Source: Inediibacterium massiliense
Lineage (GTDB): Bacteria; Bacillota; Clostridia; Peptostreptococcales; Thermotaleaceae
Direction of reading: 5' to 3'
DNA: 64,000 nucleotides
Assembly (NCBI RefSeq): GCF_001282725.1
Contig: NZ_LN876586.1
Coordinates: forward strand, 335,009-399,008
Made by a program: the position numbers and the translations under genes. The first letter of the stretch is position 1. Each line of letters starts with the position of its first letter. This document shows, piece by piece, positions 41,664-49,790 of the stretch. Under the pieces are notes generated by a model. That model was not told the origin of the DNA and did not search any database. It worked only from the letters and a program-made list of their open reading frames with translations.

Positions 41664-41701
41664 TATATAACAAAATCCACTAGCCCCGGGTTTTTTATAT
41701 A
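41664..41701 (+). ncRNA. Ribosomal protein L13 leader-type hairpin
   Basis: TATATAA (41664-41670) and AAAATCC (41672-41678) pair with GGGTTTT (41688-41694) and TTATATA (41695-41701); the 9-base loop is ACTAGCCCC and C41671 is bulged. Its place between the promoter and rplM and its shape fit the Firmicute L13 leader family, which is thought to mediate autoregulation. Family membership is from memory and not tested. Confidence 0.7.
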
Positions 41702-41745
41702 TAGATGCGTGTGAATTTTGAAAAGTAGTGTTAGGAGGGAAATAT

Positions 41746-42174
41746 ATGAAATCATTTGTTGCAAAGCCACAAGAGGTTGAAAGAAAGTGGTACGTAGTAG
41801 ATGCTGAGGCAAAAACATTAGGTCGTTTAGCTTCACAAGTGGCATCGATTTTAAGAGGAAAAAATAAACCAACATATACACCACATGTAGATACTGGAGA
41901 TTTCGTTATTGTAATCAATGCAGACAAAATTGCTGTAACAGGTAAAAAAATGAATCAAAAAATGTATAGACATCATACAGGTTATGTAGGAAACTTAAAA
42001 GAAGTTGCTTTTAAGGATATGCTTGCTAAAAAGCCTGAAAGAATTATTGAATTAGCTGTAAAAGGAATGCTTCCAAAAAATAGTTTAGGAAGACAAATGT
42101 TCAAAAAATTAAAAGTATATAGTGGTTCTGAGCATAATCATGAAGCTCAAAGACCAGAAACTCTAGATATATAG
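41746..42174 (+). CDS. rplM: 50S ribosomal protein L13
   Basis: Early 50S assembly protein. The 142-residue protein has [20 protein letters not shown] near the start, [18 protein letters not shown], and [23 protein letters not shown] 41746 follows AGGAGGGA; a longer reading from 41728 lacks an SD. Confidence 0.96.
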   Translation: MKSFVAKPQEVERKWYVVDAEAKTLGRLASQVASILRGKNKPTYTPHVDTGDFVIVINADKIAVTGKKMNQKMYRHHTGYVGNLKEVAFKDMLAKKPERIIELAVKGMLPKNSLGRQMFKKLKVYSGSEHNHEAQRPETLDI

Positions 42175-42196
42175 TCTTAGGAGAGGAGGAAATATA

Positions 42197-42589
42197 ATGG
42201 CAAGTGTACAATACTATGGAACAGGAAGAAGAAAAACTTCTATTGCAAGAGTAAGATTAGTTCCTGGAGAAGGAAAAGTTACAATCAATGGAAGAGATAT
42301 AGATAATTACTTGGATTATGAAACATTAAAAAGAGAAGTAAGAATGCCTCTTGTATTAACTGAGACGGAAGGAAAATTTGATGTGATAGCAAAAGTTCAT
42401 GGTGGTGGATTCACAGGACAAGCTGGAGCATTAAGACATGGTATTTCAAGAGCATTATTAAAAGCTGAAGGAGAATTAAGACCTATTCTTAAAAAAGCTG
42501 GTTTCTTAACAAGAGATTCTAGAATGAAAGAAAGAAAGAAATATGGATTAAAGAAAGCAAGACGTGCACCACAATTCTCCAAAAGATAG
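42197..42589 (+). CDS. rpsI: 30S ribosomal protein S9
   Basis: The C-terminal tail touches P-site tRNA. The 130-residue protein reads [20 protein letters not shown], with [20 protein letters not shown] and the final [20 protein letters not shown]; 22 bases after rplM. Confidence 0.97.
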   Translation: MASVQYYGTGRRKTSIARVRLVPGEGKVTINGRDIDNYLDYETLKREVRMPLVLTETEGKFDVIAKVHGGGFTGQAGALRHGISRALLKAEGELRPILKKAGFLTRDSRMKERKKYGLKKARRAPQFSKR

Positions 42590-42625
42590 TATTTTCTGTG
42601 ATTATTTCATGGATCAAGATAGACC

Positions 42626-42661
42626 AAAAACACTACTTGGATATCCAAGTAGTGTTTTTTT
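42626..42661 (+). terminator. Terminator after rpsI
   Basis: CACTACTTGGAT and ATCCAAGTAGTG form a perfect stem flanked by AAAAA and TTTTTTT; it could work on both strands. Confidence 0.93.
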
Positions 42662-42732
42662 GTAATACATGTGAATTTTCGTACACAAAAGGATATAATG
42701 ATATATGATAAAGCTTAGTGGGGGGTGGTTGT

Positions 42733-43902
42733 ATGCGACACTGGTTTTCAAAGAAAGAATGGAAACGTTCTGTACATACTCTAATCATTATTATATTGTC
42801 TATTGTATTTTATAAATTTATGGACAATATGAATGGATTGTATTCTTCTATTTATGAAAAGCTAGTAATTTTCATAGATGCTTGCAAACCATTTTTATTA
42901 GCAGTAGTGATTGCTTATATTTTTAATCCTATTGTAAAATGGGTTGAAAGAAAAGTAGTGGGGCAGGTATTATCAAAGGAGCGTCAAAAATACAATCGAA
43001 TGATTAGTACCGTATGTGTATTTATCCTATTTATATTGATGATTGTACTTATATTGGTACATGGTATTCCAAGAATATCTATGAGTATAAAAGATCTTTT
43101 AAGTAGTTTACCTAATTTTGTTTATGATCATCAAAATAAAATTATTGATTGGGTACATAATCTTTATAAAAATGATGTGTACAATATAGCTCCAACCATT
43201 GAAAAAAATATTAATCATTTATTTTTAAATATTAGTAAAATTTTTCAAGGGATATTAAATAATATTTTAGATAGTGTCATTGAACTTACTTCAAAAACTT
43301 TAAATATATTTGTTACTTTGATTGCATCTTTTTATATTTTGATTGATAAAGATTCCTTGATCAAAGGATTAGAAAAAATTCTTAGAGCATTATTTAAGGA
43401 AGATCATATAGAAAGTCTTAAAAATTTTTCTAAAGAAGCAGATACTATATTTGTAAAATTTGTAATAGGAAAGTCTATAGACTCATTTATTATAGGTGTA
43501 ATGGCATTTGTAGGATTATCTTTGATGAAAAGTCCCTATATATTATTGATTAGTTTAATTGTAGGGATTACAAATATGATTCCTTATTTTGGGCCTTTGA
43601 TTGGAGAAATCGTAGGATTTATATTTGTCTCTTTTTATAGTCCTATAAAAGCTTTATGGGTACTATTATTTCTTGCGATTTTACAACAATTTGATAGTTT
43701 CTACTTGGGACCTAAAATACTTGGAGATAAAATGGGTATTAGTCCATTGTGGATTATTTTTTCTATTGCATTAGGTGGAAGTCTATTTGGAATCATTGGT
43801 ATGTTTTTAGGAGTACCAGCTATATCAGTGATTATTGTAGTAGTAAGAAGGTTTGTAGATAAAAGGTTGGAGATGAAAAATCAAATAAAATTACAAAAAT
43901 AA
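42733..43902 (+). CDS. AI-2E/PerM family membrane protein (YtvI-like)
   Basis: A 389-residue protein with about eight predicted spans: an N-terminal group near residues 15-90, a long soluble middle, and a C-terminal block with IVGITNMIPYFGPLIGEIVG, which is characteristic of the family. Members are proposed exporters; substrates differ and include signals or ions, so no substrate is assigned. ATG 42733 fits SD GGGGGTGG (42720-42727); an upstream GTG at 42718 does not. A terminator follows the stop codon. Confidence 0.85.
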   Translation: MRHWFSKKEWKRSVHTLIIIILSIVFYKFMDNMNGLYSSIYEKLVIFIDACKPFLLAVVIAYIFNPIVKWVERKVVGQVLSKERQKYNRMISTVCVFILFILMIVLILVHGIPRISMSIKDLLSSLPNFVYDHQNKIIDWVHNLYKNDVYNIAPTIEKNINHLFLNISKIFQGILNNILDSVIELTSKTLNIFVTLIASFYILIDKDSLIKGLEKILRALFKEDHIESLKNFSKEADTIFVKFVIGKSIDSFIIGVMAFVGLSLMKSPYILLISLIVGITNMIPYFGPLIGEIVGFIFVSFYSPIKALWVLLFLAILQQFDSFYLGPKILGDKMGISPLWIIFSIALGGSLFGIIGMFLGVPAISVIIVVVRRFVDKRLEMKNQIKLQK

Positions 43903-43929
43903 GCAAACATATATGTTTGCTTATTTTTT
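43901..43929 (+). terminator. Terminator after the AI-2E family gene
   Basis: AAGCAAACAT/ATGTTTGCTT stem that overlaps the stop codon, then ATTTTTT. On the minus strand it lies beyond the spo0E-like gene and may serve that gene too. Confidence 0.88.
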
Positions 43930-43974
43930 ATAACGCATATATGTATTTTAAAAAAATTTTTACTTATAGATTTT

Positions 43975-44139
43975 TCAAAGGAAGAATTTTTTACGCATAT
44001 AATCTACAATAAATTGATCTAATTTTTGGCTACATTGAATGATTTCATAGGTTTGGAGATCATAATCATTTTTACTCAATAAAACACATAATTCAGCATA
44101 AATAGCTTCTATTTTTTTCTTTTGTTCAATAGATGACAT
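43975..44139 (-). CDS. Spo0E-like aspartyl-phosphate phosphatase
   Basis: A 54-residue protein on the minus strand. The Spo0E family signature SQKLD is at residues 38-42, after a helix with EAIYAELCVLL, and the second helix has DQFIVDYMRK. These small helical-hairpin proteins dephosphorylate Spo0A~P and delay sporulation. The ATG follows SD AAAGGGGGATGAAC. Upstream on the same strand a CTCTTG/CAAGAG hairpin followed by T-rich DNA (about 44175-44205) may attenuate it. Which regulator it targets is inferred. Confidence 0.85.
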   Translation of the reverse strand: MSSIEQKKKIEAIYAELCVLLSKNDYDLQTYEIIQCSQKLDQFIVDYMRKKFFL

Positions 44140-44365
44140 GGTTCATCCCCCTTTTTAAAAACTGACAAAAAACTCAAAAAGTCTCTTGTATTTTCAAGAG
44201 ATTTTGTAAAAAATAGTAATTTAGTGACAAAAATGTAATTTAATGTAAAAGCTTTGCTTTTATTATATAAGAATCAAGATCAAAAAACAATACCATAAAA
44301 GGTTTTTTTATGATAAAAAAAAGTATAAAATATATAATAGAAAAGTAAAAGAAAGGAGCAATTCC

Positions 44366-44695
44366 ATGAAGCAATATACAACTTTTAAACAGATTAGCTT
44401 ACCTAAATTAAATAATTTACAACCAGGATTAGAATCCACTTGTTTAAAGCTTATGGAGGAAGCAGGAGAACTGGCACAAGCAATAGGAAAATTTAGAGGT
44501 TTAAATGGAGAAAAGATCAACATAGAAGAAGAAGAAGTCATTGAAATGATTTCGAAAGAACTTTTAGATGTAGCTCAAGTAGCCATATCCATGATGTTTG
44601 TTCTTGAAGAAGAATATCATATCAACATTAAAGAAAAAGTAGATGGACATATTCAAAAGTTAGTAGAAAAAGGATATATTAAATTAGAAAAATAA
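44366..44695 (+). CDS. MazG-like nucleotide pyrophosphohydrolase
   Basis: A 109-residue all-alpha protein with the MazG metal-binding motifs: LMEEAGELAQAIGKF (E-E-x-x-E) and KELLDVAQVAISMM (E-x-x-D). Such enzymes hydrolyse NTPs or dNTPs to NMPs, often as housecleaning. SD AAAGGAG precedes the ATG. It is followed by the duplicated terminator and palindromic element described separately. Confidence 0.85.
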   Translation: MKQYTTFKQISLPKLNNLQPGLESTCLKLMEEAGELAQAIGKFRGLNGEKINIEEEEVIEMISKELLDVAQVAISMMFVLEEEYHINIKEKVDGHIQKLVEKGYIKLEK

Positions 44696-44696
44696 G

Positions 44697-44718
44697 AACA
44701 GAGTAAGCACTTTGTTTT
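44697..44718 (+). terminator. Terminator-like repeat, copy 1
   Basis: AACAGAGT-AAGC-ACTTTGTTTT starting 2 bases after the mazG-like stop. Nearly identical (one base different) to 44924-44945; both form a stem with loop AAGC and a T tail. Confidence 0.75.
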
Positions 44719-44728
44719 AGCTTATAAA

Positions 44729-44896
44729 CAAAGTCATAAAAAGTGTCACTAAATTTTCAAATTTGGAAAATATATAGAAACGCTCGAAAATAGCATTACA
44801 AACTCGCTATGCTCAAACAGTGTAATGCTACGCATTTTCTCACTTATTCTATATTTTCACAAATTCTCAATAATTGTTCCGCTTTTTATGACTTTG
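44729..44896. repeat. Palindromic repeat element (MITE-like), about 170 bases
   Basis: The outer arms 44729-44743 and 44882-44896 are perfect 15-base inverted repeats (CAAAGTCATAAAAAG). Inner arms match with small gaps: GAAAATATATAGAA with TTCTATATTTTC, GAAAAT with ATTTTC, and AGCATTACA (44792-44800) with TGTAATGCT (44821-44829), closing a 20-base loop. There is no ORF. It lies exactly between two copies of a 22-base terminator repeat, as if inserted with duplication of the target. Confidence 0.75.
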
Positions 44897-44923
44897 CTAA
44901 AATATAGTTTGTTTTCAGTCTGA

Positions 44924-44950
44924 AACAGAGTAAGCACTCTGTTTTTATTT
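44924..44950 (+). terminator. Terminator repeat, copy 2
   Basis: AAACAGAGT-AAGC-ACTCTGTTT followed by TTATTTTTT. A stronger stem than copy 1 and with a better T tract. Confidence 0.8.
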
Positions 44951-45015
44951 TTTCATATATGATCATGACTATGAATAAAATAGATTATAAAAAATGTATA
45001 AAGGAGGAAGAAAGT

Positions 45016-45720
45016 TTGATTGTAGTCATGAAAAAAAAATGGATTCTTCGTTTTTTTGTATTATGTCTTGGATTATATATATTTAGTTTGTCTACACAAA
45101 TTTTAGAAGTTTCGAATAGGATTATGCTCAACAAAGTGATTATCATTGATGCAGGTCATGGAGGGGTAGATGGAGGGGCTGTATCTAAATCAGGTGTATG
45201 TGAAAGTCATATAAATCTTTCTATTGCATTAAAGGTAAGAAAGTTATTAGAGCAAGATGGAGCAATAGTCCTTTTAACAAGGAATCAAGATGTAGGCCTT
45301 TATACTGAAGATGGAAGTATTAGAAAGAAAAAAAATGAAGATTTAAGAAATAGAAAAAAAATGAGGGATGAAAGTGATGCAGATTTATTTGTGAGTATAC
45401 ATATGAATAGCTTTGGAGATTCTAAATATTATGGAGCACAAACCTTTTATCCTAAAGATTCAAAAGAAAGTAAAAAAGTATCAGAATATATACAAGAAGA
45501 ACTAATTAAAGTATTAGATAAAGGGAATACTAGAAAAGCTAAGGAAAAAAGTGATGTGTATCTTTTAAAAGAATCTAACATTCCCATGGTATTAATAGAA
45601 TGTGGTTTTTTATCGAATCAACAAGAAGAAAAGCTTTTACAAGATTCTAAATATCAAGAGAAAGTTGCATGGAGTATTTATACGGGAATCATGAAATATT
45701 TTCAGCAAGATAAAATATAA
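45016..45720 (+). CDS. cwlD: N-acetylmuramoyl-L-alanine amidase, CwlD type
   Basis: Zinc amidase of the Amidase_3 family; CwlD removes peptide from muramic acid so that PdaA can make the muramic-delta-lactam of spore cortex. The 234-residue protein has an N-terminal signal anchor (about 12-33) and the motifs IIDAGHGG (zinc His), GVCESHINLSIA (zinc Glu), SIHMNSF (zinc His) and LIECGFLSN (catalytic Glu). TTG 45016 is chosen because AAGGAGG (45001-45007) precedes it. Length matches CwlD (about 237). Confidence 0.9.
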   Translation: MIVVMKKKWILRFFVLCLGLYIFSLSTQILEVSNRIMLNKVIIIDAGHGGVDGGAVSKSGVCESHINLSIALKVRKLLEQDGAIVLLTRNQDVGLYTEDGSIRKKKNEDLRNRKKMRDESDADLFVSIHMNSFGDSKYYGAQTFYPKDSKESKKVSEYIQEELIKVLDKGNTRKAKEKSDVYLLKESNIPMVLIECGFLSNQQEEKLLQDSKYQEKVAWSIYTGIMKYFQQDKI

Positions 45721-45757
45721 AATCATTATAATGAGTGATTCAATAAGATGAATAGAT

Positions 45758-45987
45758 TGTGGATAAAATGTGGATAAAAAAAATAAAAAATTTAAAACAA
45801 AGTAAAGTCAACAGTTACATGCATGTTATGTTATCCACAGAATTATCCAGAGTCAAAAATGTATTTTAGAATAAATATGTGGAAAAAGAGGATAAAAAAA
45901 TAATATCTATGAAAAATCAATGTTTGTAGAGGGCATCATTTATTCACAAATATTATCCACATTTTTTAAAAAATGTGGATAATATTT
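45758..45987. other. DnaA-box cluster with a 40-base perfect palindrome
   Basis: Five perfect 9-mers TGTGGATAA/TTATCCACA occur at 45758-45766, 45769-45777, 45831-45839, 45953-45961 and 45974-45982. Near matches are at 45843-45851 (TTATCCAGA), 45878-45886 (TGTGGAAAA) and 45940-45948 (TTATTCACA). The first two are direct repeats one helical turn apart (11 bases). The last two face each other inside a perfect palindrome, 45948-45967 against 45968-45987. The DNA is very A/T-rich. No dnaA, dnaN or rpmH is present nearby. Confidence 0.8.
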
Positions 45988-46289
45988 TGATAAAAGTAAA
46001 AATATAAATATATATTTTATACCTAGTAAATTTACAGAAAATTATAAAAAATGATTCTAATTCGAAGAGATTGTTATTTTTCTAACAAGAAAATAGAACA
46101 AAAAATTTGTCTGAAAATTTATATTTATCTAACAAATACAGCGAATATCAGGGTTCTAATTTTTAAAACCATAAAAGGAAAATGTTTTCACCAAAAAAGA
46201 TATGCAATTTTTAATTCTTTTTCAAAGAAAAAAATGAATAAGAAAAAGGATAATGTTCCATTCTTGTATAAGAGTATACCTAATTAAAA
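45988..46289. other. A/T-rich intergenic DNA after the DnaA-box cluster
   Basis: About 300 bases of strongly A/T-rich sequence. An open frame (46051-46287, 78 codons) exists but has no SD and unusual composition, so no gene is called. Nothing else recognised. Confidence 0.4.
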
Positions 46290-46321
46290 CCTTTGCATAT
46301 AATGAATTATGCAAGGAGGGG
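46290..46321 (+). promoter_or_regulatory. SD-sequestering hairpin before the microprotein
   Basis: CCTTTGCATA (46290-46299) pairs with TATGCAAGG (46308-46316) with one bulged T. The AAGG of this arm is the first part of the SD AAGGAGGGG (46313-46321), so the fold would partly hide the ribosome site. A TATAAT at 46298-46303 overlaps the loop, so the same bases might instead be a promoter -10. Confidence 0.45.
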
Positions 46322-46323
46322 AT

Positions 46324-46404
46324 ATGTTGAAAAAAAGGGTATTATGGATACTTATGTGTATTTTTTGTATAGGGATATTGATAGGTGTAAATAGAATCAT
46401 ATGA
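46324..46404 (+). CDS. 26-residue single-span membrane microprotein
   Basis: ATG 46324 follows a strong SD (AAGGAGGGG). The peptide starts MLKKRVLWILMCIFCIGI and ends LIGVNRII: two lysines and an arginine, then one hydrophobic span with two cysteines. A perfect terminator follows one base after the stop, so the unit looks like a complete small gene. I do not recognise it. The TTG at 46327 is an alternative start. Confidence 0.6.
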   Translation: MLKKRVLWILMCIFCIGILIGVNRII

Positions 46405-46438
46405 AAAGATAGTATGTATATACATACTATCTTTTTTT
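46405..46438 (+). terminator. Terminator after the microprotein gene
   Basis: AAAAGATAGTATGTAT and ATACATACTATCTTTT form a long perfect stem ending in T residues, immediately behind the 46404 stop codon. Confidence 0.92.
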
Positions 46439-46576
46439 ATACTTATTAGAGAAGTGATAAGAATTTTAAAATTTAGAATCCATTTATTAATAAGATTCTA
46501 TATAAACAACATTTATGTAATAATATGGTAAAAATAAGTTTTTAACTTTTTAATTTTGAGAAAAACGTTATAAATC

Positions 46577-46605
46577 TTGATAAAATTTTAACATGATAGT
46601 ATACT
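46577..46605 (+). promoter_or_regulatory. Sigma-A promoter of the hydrogenase cluster
   Basis: TTGATA (46577-46582), 17 bases, TATACT (46600-46605), 41 bases before the first gene. The DNA from 46439 to 46576 is A/T-rich with no feature I can name. Confidence 0.8.
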
Positions 46606-46646
46606 AAAAGTAGAATATAAAAGGGTGAAAGAAGGGAGCGGAAGAG

Positions 46647-46892
46647 ATGATAACCATTCATGTATGTATTGGAAGTGCCTGTCATTTAAAAGGTGCATAC
46701 AATGTTATTCATGGCCTGCAAAAAATTGTAGAACAATATCATCTTCATGAACAAGTAACAATTAAAGCTGATTTTTGCCTTGGGGAGTGTACAAAAGCAG
46801 TATCTGTTAAAGTTAATGATGGCCCCATTATTTCAGTAAATGAAAAAAATATTGAGGAATTCTTTGAAGAAGCTGTTTTGAGGAGGTTATGA
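46647..46892 (+). CDS. [2Fe-2S] thioredoxin-like ferredoxin subunit (HydC/NuoE-like)
   Basis: An 81-residue protein with four cysteines in the NuoE-like pattern: CIGSAC (residues 7-12) and CLGEC (about 44-48), expected to hold a [2Fe-2S] cluster for electron transfer. ATG 46647 follows GAAGGGAGCGG. It is the first gene of a four-gene cluster resembling the hfsABCD arrangement of Thermoanaerobacterium, and its stop is next to the second gene. Confidence 0.85.
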   Translation: MITIHVCIGSACHLKGAYNVIHGLQKIVEQYHLHEQVTIKADFCLGECTKAVSVKVNDGPIISVNEKNIEEFFEEAVLRRL

Positions 46893-46894
46893 TC

Positions 46895-48613
46895 TTGAGC
46901 ATCTTAAACTTTTCAAAAGCAAATTGCAAAAATTGTTATAAATGTCTTAGAGCATGTCCAGTAAAAGCTATTCGAATTCAGAACGAACAAGCAGAGATTG
47001 TAGAAGATTTATGTATTGGATGTGGACAGTGTTTAATGATTTGTCCACAAAATGCTAGACAAATAAAAAGTGATCTACAACAAGTGCAAGATGCCATAAA
47101 ATCACAAAAAACAGTCATAGCAAGTGTAGCACCTTCGTTTCCAGGAGCGTTTGATATGGAGAGTGAAGAGCAACTTGTAACGGCTTTAAAAAAATTAGGA
47201 TTTTCTTATGTAGAAGAAGCTGCTGTAGGAGCAGATGTAGTAGCAGATTTATATAAAGAATATATAAAAAAAGAGAAAAAAAATAATTATATTACTTCTG
47301 CTTGTCCCAGTGTCAATGATTTAATTGAGAAATATTTTCCAGCTTTAATTGAATATTTGATACCTATTGTATCTCCTATGATTGCTCATGGGAAAATGAT
47401 TAAAAAAGAGTATGGGATGGATGGTCATGTAGTTTTTATTGGACCATGTCCATCAAAAAAAATAGAATCTATTCACTTTCAACACGATGGAGTAGTAGAT
47501 AGTGTTTTGACTTTTGAAGAACTTTATCAATGGCTAGAAGAAGAAAATATTCATCTCAAGAATTTAGAGAATACTCCTTTTGACAAAGAAGCTTTACAAA
47601 GTGGAAAAAGCTTCCCTATAGCAGGGAGTGTTTTAAAAAGTTTTTTGAAAGACGAAAAGGATTATGAAATGATTTATGTAGATGGAATTGATCAATGTAT
47701 GAAAGTATTTGAGTCTTTACAAAACGGAACAATTAACAATGCCTGTATCGAGGCAAATATCTGCTTAGGAAGTTGTATAGGGGGGGCAGGTATGCCTAAA
47801 GGAGAAAGAGATTTTTATAAAGATCAAAGAAAAATTAAAGATTATATTAAAGAAAAAAAATATACAAAAACTTACTCTCAACCAGAAATAAAAGAATTAA
47901 ATTTTTTTAAAAAGTTTTTAAATAAAGAAGTAATCAAACCAAAGGCTAATGAAGAACAGATCAAAGAAATACTCAAAAAAATTGGAAAATATCATATAGA
48001 AGATGAACTCAATTGTGGAGGTTGTGGTTATAATACTTGCAGAGAAAAAGCACAAGCTGTATTTGAAGGTATGGCACAAATTAATATGTGTATGCCTTTT
48101 ATGAGAAATAAAGCAGAAAGATTGACCAATGTAATTTTTGAACATACGCCAAATATTATTATTTTAGTAGATGAACAATTAAATGTGAAAGAATTTAATC
48201 CTACGGCAGAGAAAGTTTTTAAAATCAAAGCAGAGGAAATAAAAAATAAACAGGTTTCTATTATTTTAGATGAAAAGTTATTTTTACAAGTGAAAAATAC
48301 AAAAGAAAATATAACAGGATATAAGATGGCTTATTCTCAATATGAGGTAGTATTATTACAAAGTATTTTATATTTGGAAAAACAAAATGTTTTACTTGCA
48401 ATTATGACCAATACTACATCAGAGGAAAAACATCGAAAAGAACTTGTTCGAGTAAAAGAAAGAACTATAGATGCTGCACAAGAGGTTATAGAAAAACAAA
48501 TGAGAGTGGCACAAGAGATTGCAAGCTTATTAGGGGAGACTACAGCAGAAACCAAGATCATTCTTACAAAATTAAAGCAAATTGCTTTAGAGGAAAATGG
48601 TGATATAGAATGA
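46895..48613 (+). CDS. [FeFe]-hydrogenase-like sensor with FeS and PAS domains
   Basis: A 572-residue modular protein. In order: two [4Fe-4S] ferredoxin motifs ([24 protein letters not shown]), an H-cluster domain with TSACPS, GPCPSKK and CLGSCIGG (about 60-330), an extra FeS domain with CGGCGYNTC (about 370-385), a PAS domain (about 410-500) and a helical tail. In the first H-cluster motif Ala replaces the proton-relay Cys of catalytic enzymes (TSCCP), as in sensory HydS. H2 or redox sensing is therefore inferred. TTG 46895 fits SD AGGAGG with spacing 8; ATG 46889 is too close. Confidence 0.85.
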   Translation: MSILNFSKANCKNCYKCLRACPVKAIRIQNEQAEIVEDLCIGCGQCLMICPQNARQIKSDLQQVQDAIKSQKTVIASVAPSFPGAFDMESEEQLVTALKKLGFSYVEEAAVGADVVADLYKEYIKKEKKNNYITSACPSVNDLIEKYFPALIEYLIPIVSPMIAHGKMIKKEYGMDGHVVFIGPCPSKKIESIHFQHDGVVDSVLTFEELYQWLEEENIHLKNLENTPFDKEALQSGKSFPIAGSVLKSFLKDEKDYEMIYVDGIDQCMKVFESLQNGTINNACIEANICLGSCIGGAGMPKGERDFYKDQRKIKDYIKEKKYTKTYSQPEIKELNFFKKFLNKEVIKPKANEEQIKEILKKIGKYHIEDELNCGGCGYNTCREKAQAVFEGMAQINMCMPFMRNKAERLTNVIFEHTPNIIILVDEQLNVKEFNPTAEKVFKIKAEEIKNKQVSIILDEKLFLQVKNTKENITGYKMAYSQYEVVLLQSILYLEKQNVLLAIMTNTTSEEKHRKELVRVKERTIDAAQEVIEKQMRVAQEIASLLGETTAETKIILTKLKQIALEENGDIE

Positions 48614-49779
48614 CTTATGTTATGGATGTATCTTCTGAAAGTTTAAATAAATATGGAGAAGAACTATGTGGGGATAAGGTAGAAATTAATCATACAAAGG
48701 ATGGAACAATTATTGTTTTGGCAGATGGATTAGGAAGTGGAGTAAAGGCAAATATTTTAGCAACTTTAACTACAAAGATTGCAGCTACTATGCTCACAGA
48801 GGGAGTAAGCTTAGATGAAACAGTAGATACCATTATGAATACTCTTCCTGTATGTAGTGTGAGAAAAATTGCTTATTCTACTTTTACGATTATAAAGGTA
48901 AGTCATGAGGGAAATGTATATGCAGTGGAGTATGATAACCCGCCATTTATTTTAATTCGAAATAATAGATATTGGGAAATAAAAAAAAGAGAGAGTAATA
49001 TTAATGGAAGAATTATAAAAGAGAGCAATTTTTCATTAAAGCCAGGAGACACCTTAACTATCGTAAGTGATGGAGTGATTCATGCAGGGGTAGGAGCTAT
49101 TCTTAATTTAGGATGGCAATGGGATAATGTGAAAGATTATTTAGAAAAAACATCATCAAAGGAAAAATGCTCTAAGAATATAAGTAAAAACTTAATAGAA
49201 GTTTGTCAAAATTTATATGAGAATAAACCTGGAGATGATACAACCGTTGTAACCATAAAAATGAGAAAAGGAGAAGAAATAGATCTCTTTACAGGACCGC
49301 CAAAGGATAAATCTAATGATCCTATGGTTATTAAAAGTTTTATGGAAGGGGAAGGCAAAAAAGTAGTCTGCGGAGGAACGGCAGCTAATATTGTGGCAAG
49401 AGAATTAAAAGAAGAATTAGTAGTCAATATGGATTTTTATGATCCTGATATACCTCCTACAGCGACTATAAATGGAATAGAACTTGTTACAGAGGGTGTA
49501 CTTACATTGTGTAAAGTAGTGGAGAAAATAAAAAAATATATGAATACGTTAGATATCAATACAGTTTATAAGCCAAGGGACAAAGATGGGGCTTCAAAAC
49601 TTGTAAAAATGCTTATAGAAGATTGTACGCATCTTCACTTATGGGTTGGAAAAGCTATCAATCCAGCACATCAAAATACTGATTTTCCTATAGACTTGAC
49701 CATCAAATTAAAAGTAGTAGATGAATTGGTAGAATTGATGAAAAAATTAGGGAAACATGTAAAAATAACATATGTATAA
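48610..49779 (+). CDS. SpoIIE-type PP2C serine phosphatase
   Basis: A 389-residue protein with a PP2C/SpoIIE domain: metal-binding aspartates appear in [25 protein letters not shown] and GDDTTVVTI. The last 170 residues form a second domain of unknown role. It overlaps the sensor hydrogenase by 4 bases (ATGA), so the two are coupled in translation. The likely role is to pass the sensor signal by dephosphorylating an unknown protein; its target is not visible here. Confidence 0.88.
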   Translation: MTYVMDVSSESLNKYGEELCGDKVEINHTKDGTIIVLADGLGSGVKANILATLTTKIAATMLTEGVSLDETVDTIMNTLPVCSVRKIAYSTFTIIKVSHEGNVYAVEYDNPPFILIRNNRYWEIKKRESNINGRIIKESNFSLKPGDTLTIVSDGVIHAGVGAILNLGWQWDNVKDYLEKTSSKEKCSKNISKNLIEVCQNLYENKPGDDTTVVTIKMRKGEEIDLFTGPPKDKSNDPMVIKSFMEGEGKKVVCGGTAANIVARELKEELVVNMDFYDPDIPPTATINGIELVTEGVLTLCKVVEKIKKYMNTLDINTVYKPRDKDGASKLVKMLIEDCTHLHLWVGKAINPAHQNTDFPIDLTIKLKVVDELVELMKKLGKHVKITYV

Positions 49780-49790
49780 GGAGAGCTGTG

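Noticed and set aside
41636-41927. Antisense frames over the L13 leader and rplM
   Set aside because: Overlap a well supported leader hairpin and gene on the plus strand; no start signal.
45721-45990. Chromosomal replication origin oriC
   Set aside because: DnaA boxes are present, but dnaA, dnaN, rpmH and other origin neighbours are absent. Reported as a DnaA-box cluster instead.
46051-46287. 78-codon open frame in A/T-rich DNA
   Set aside because: No SD, no recognisable domain, composition like intergenic DNA, and it lies next to the DnaA-box cluster. Not called as a gene.
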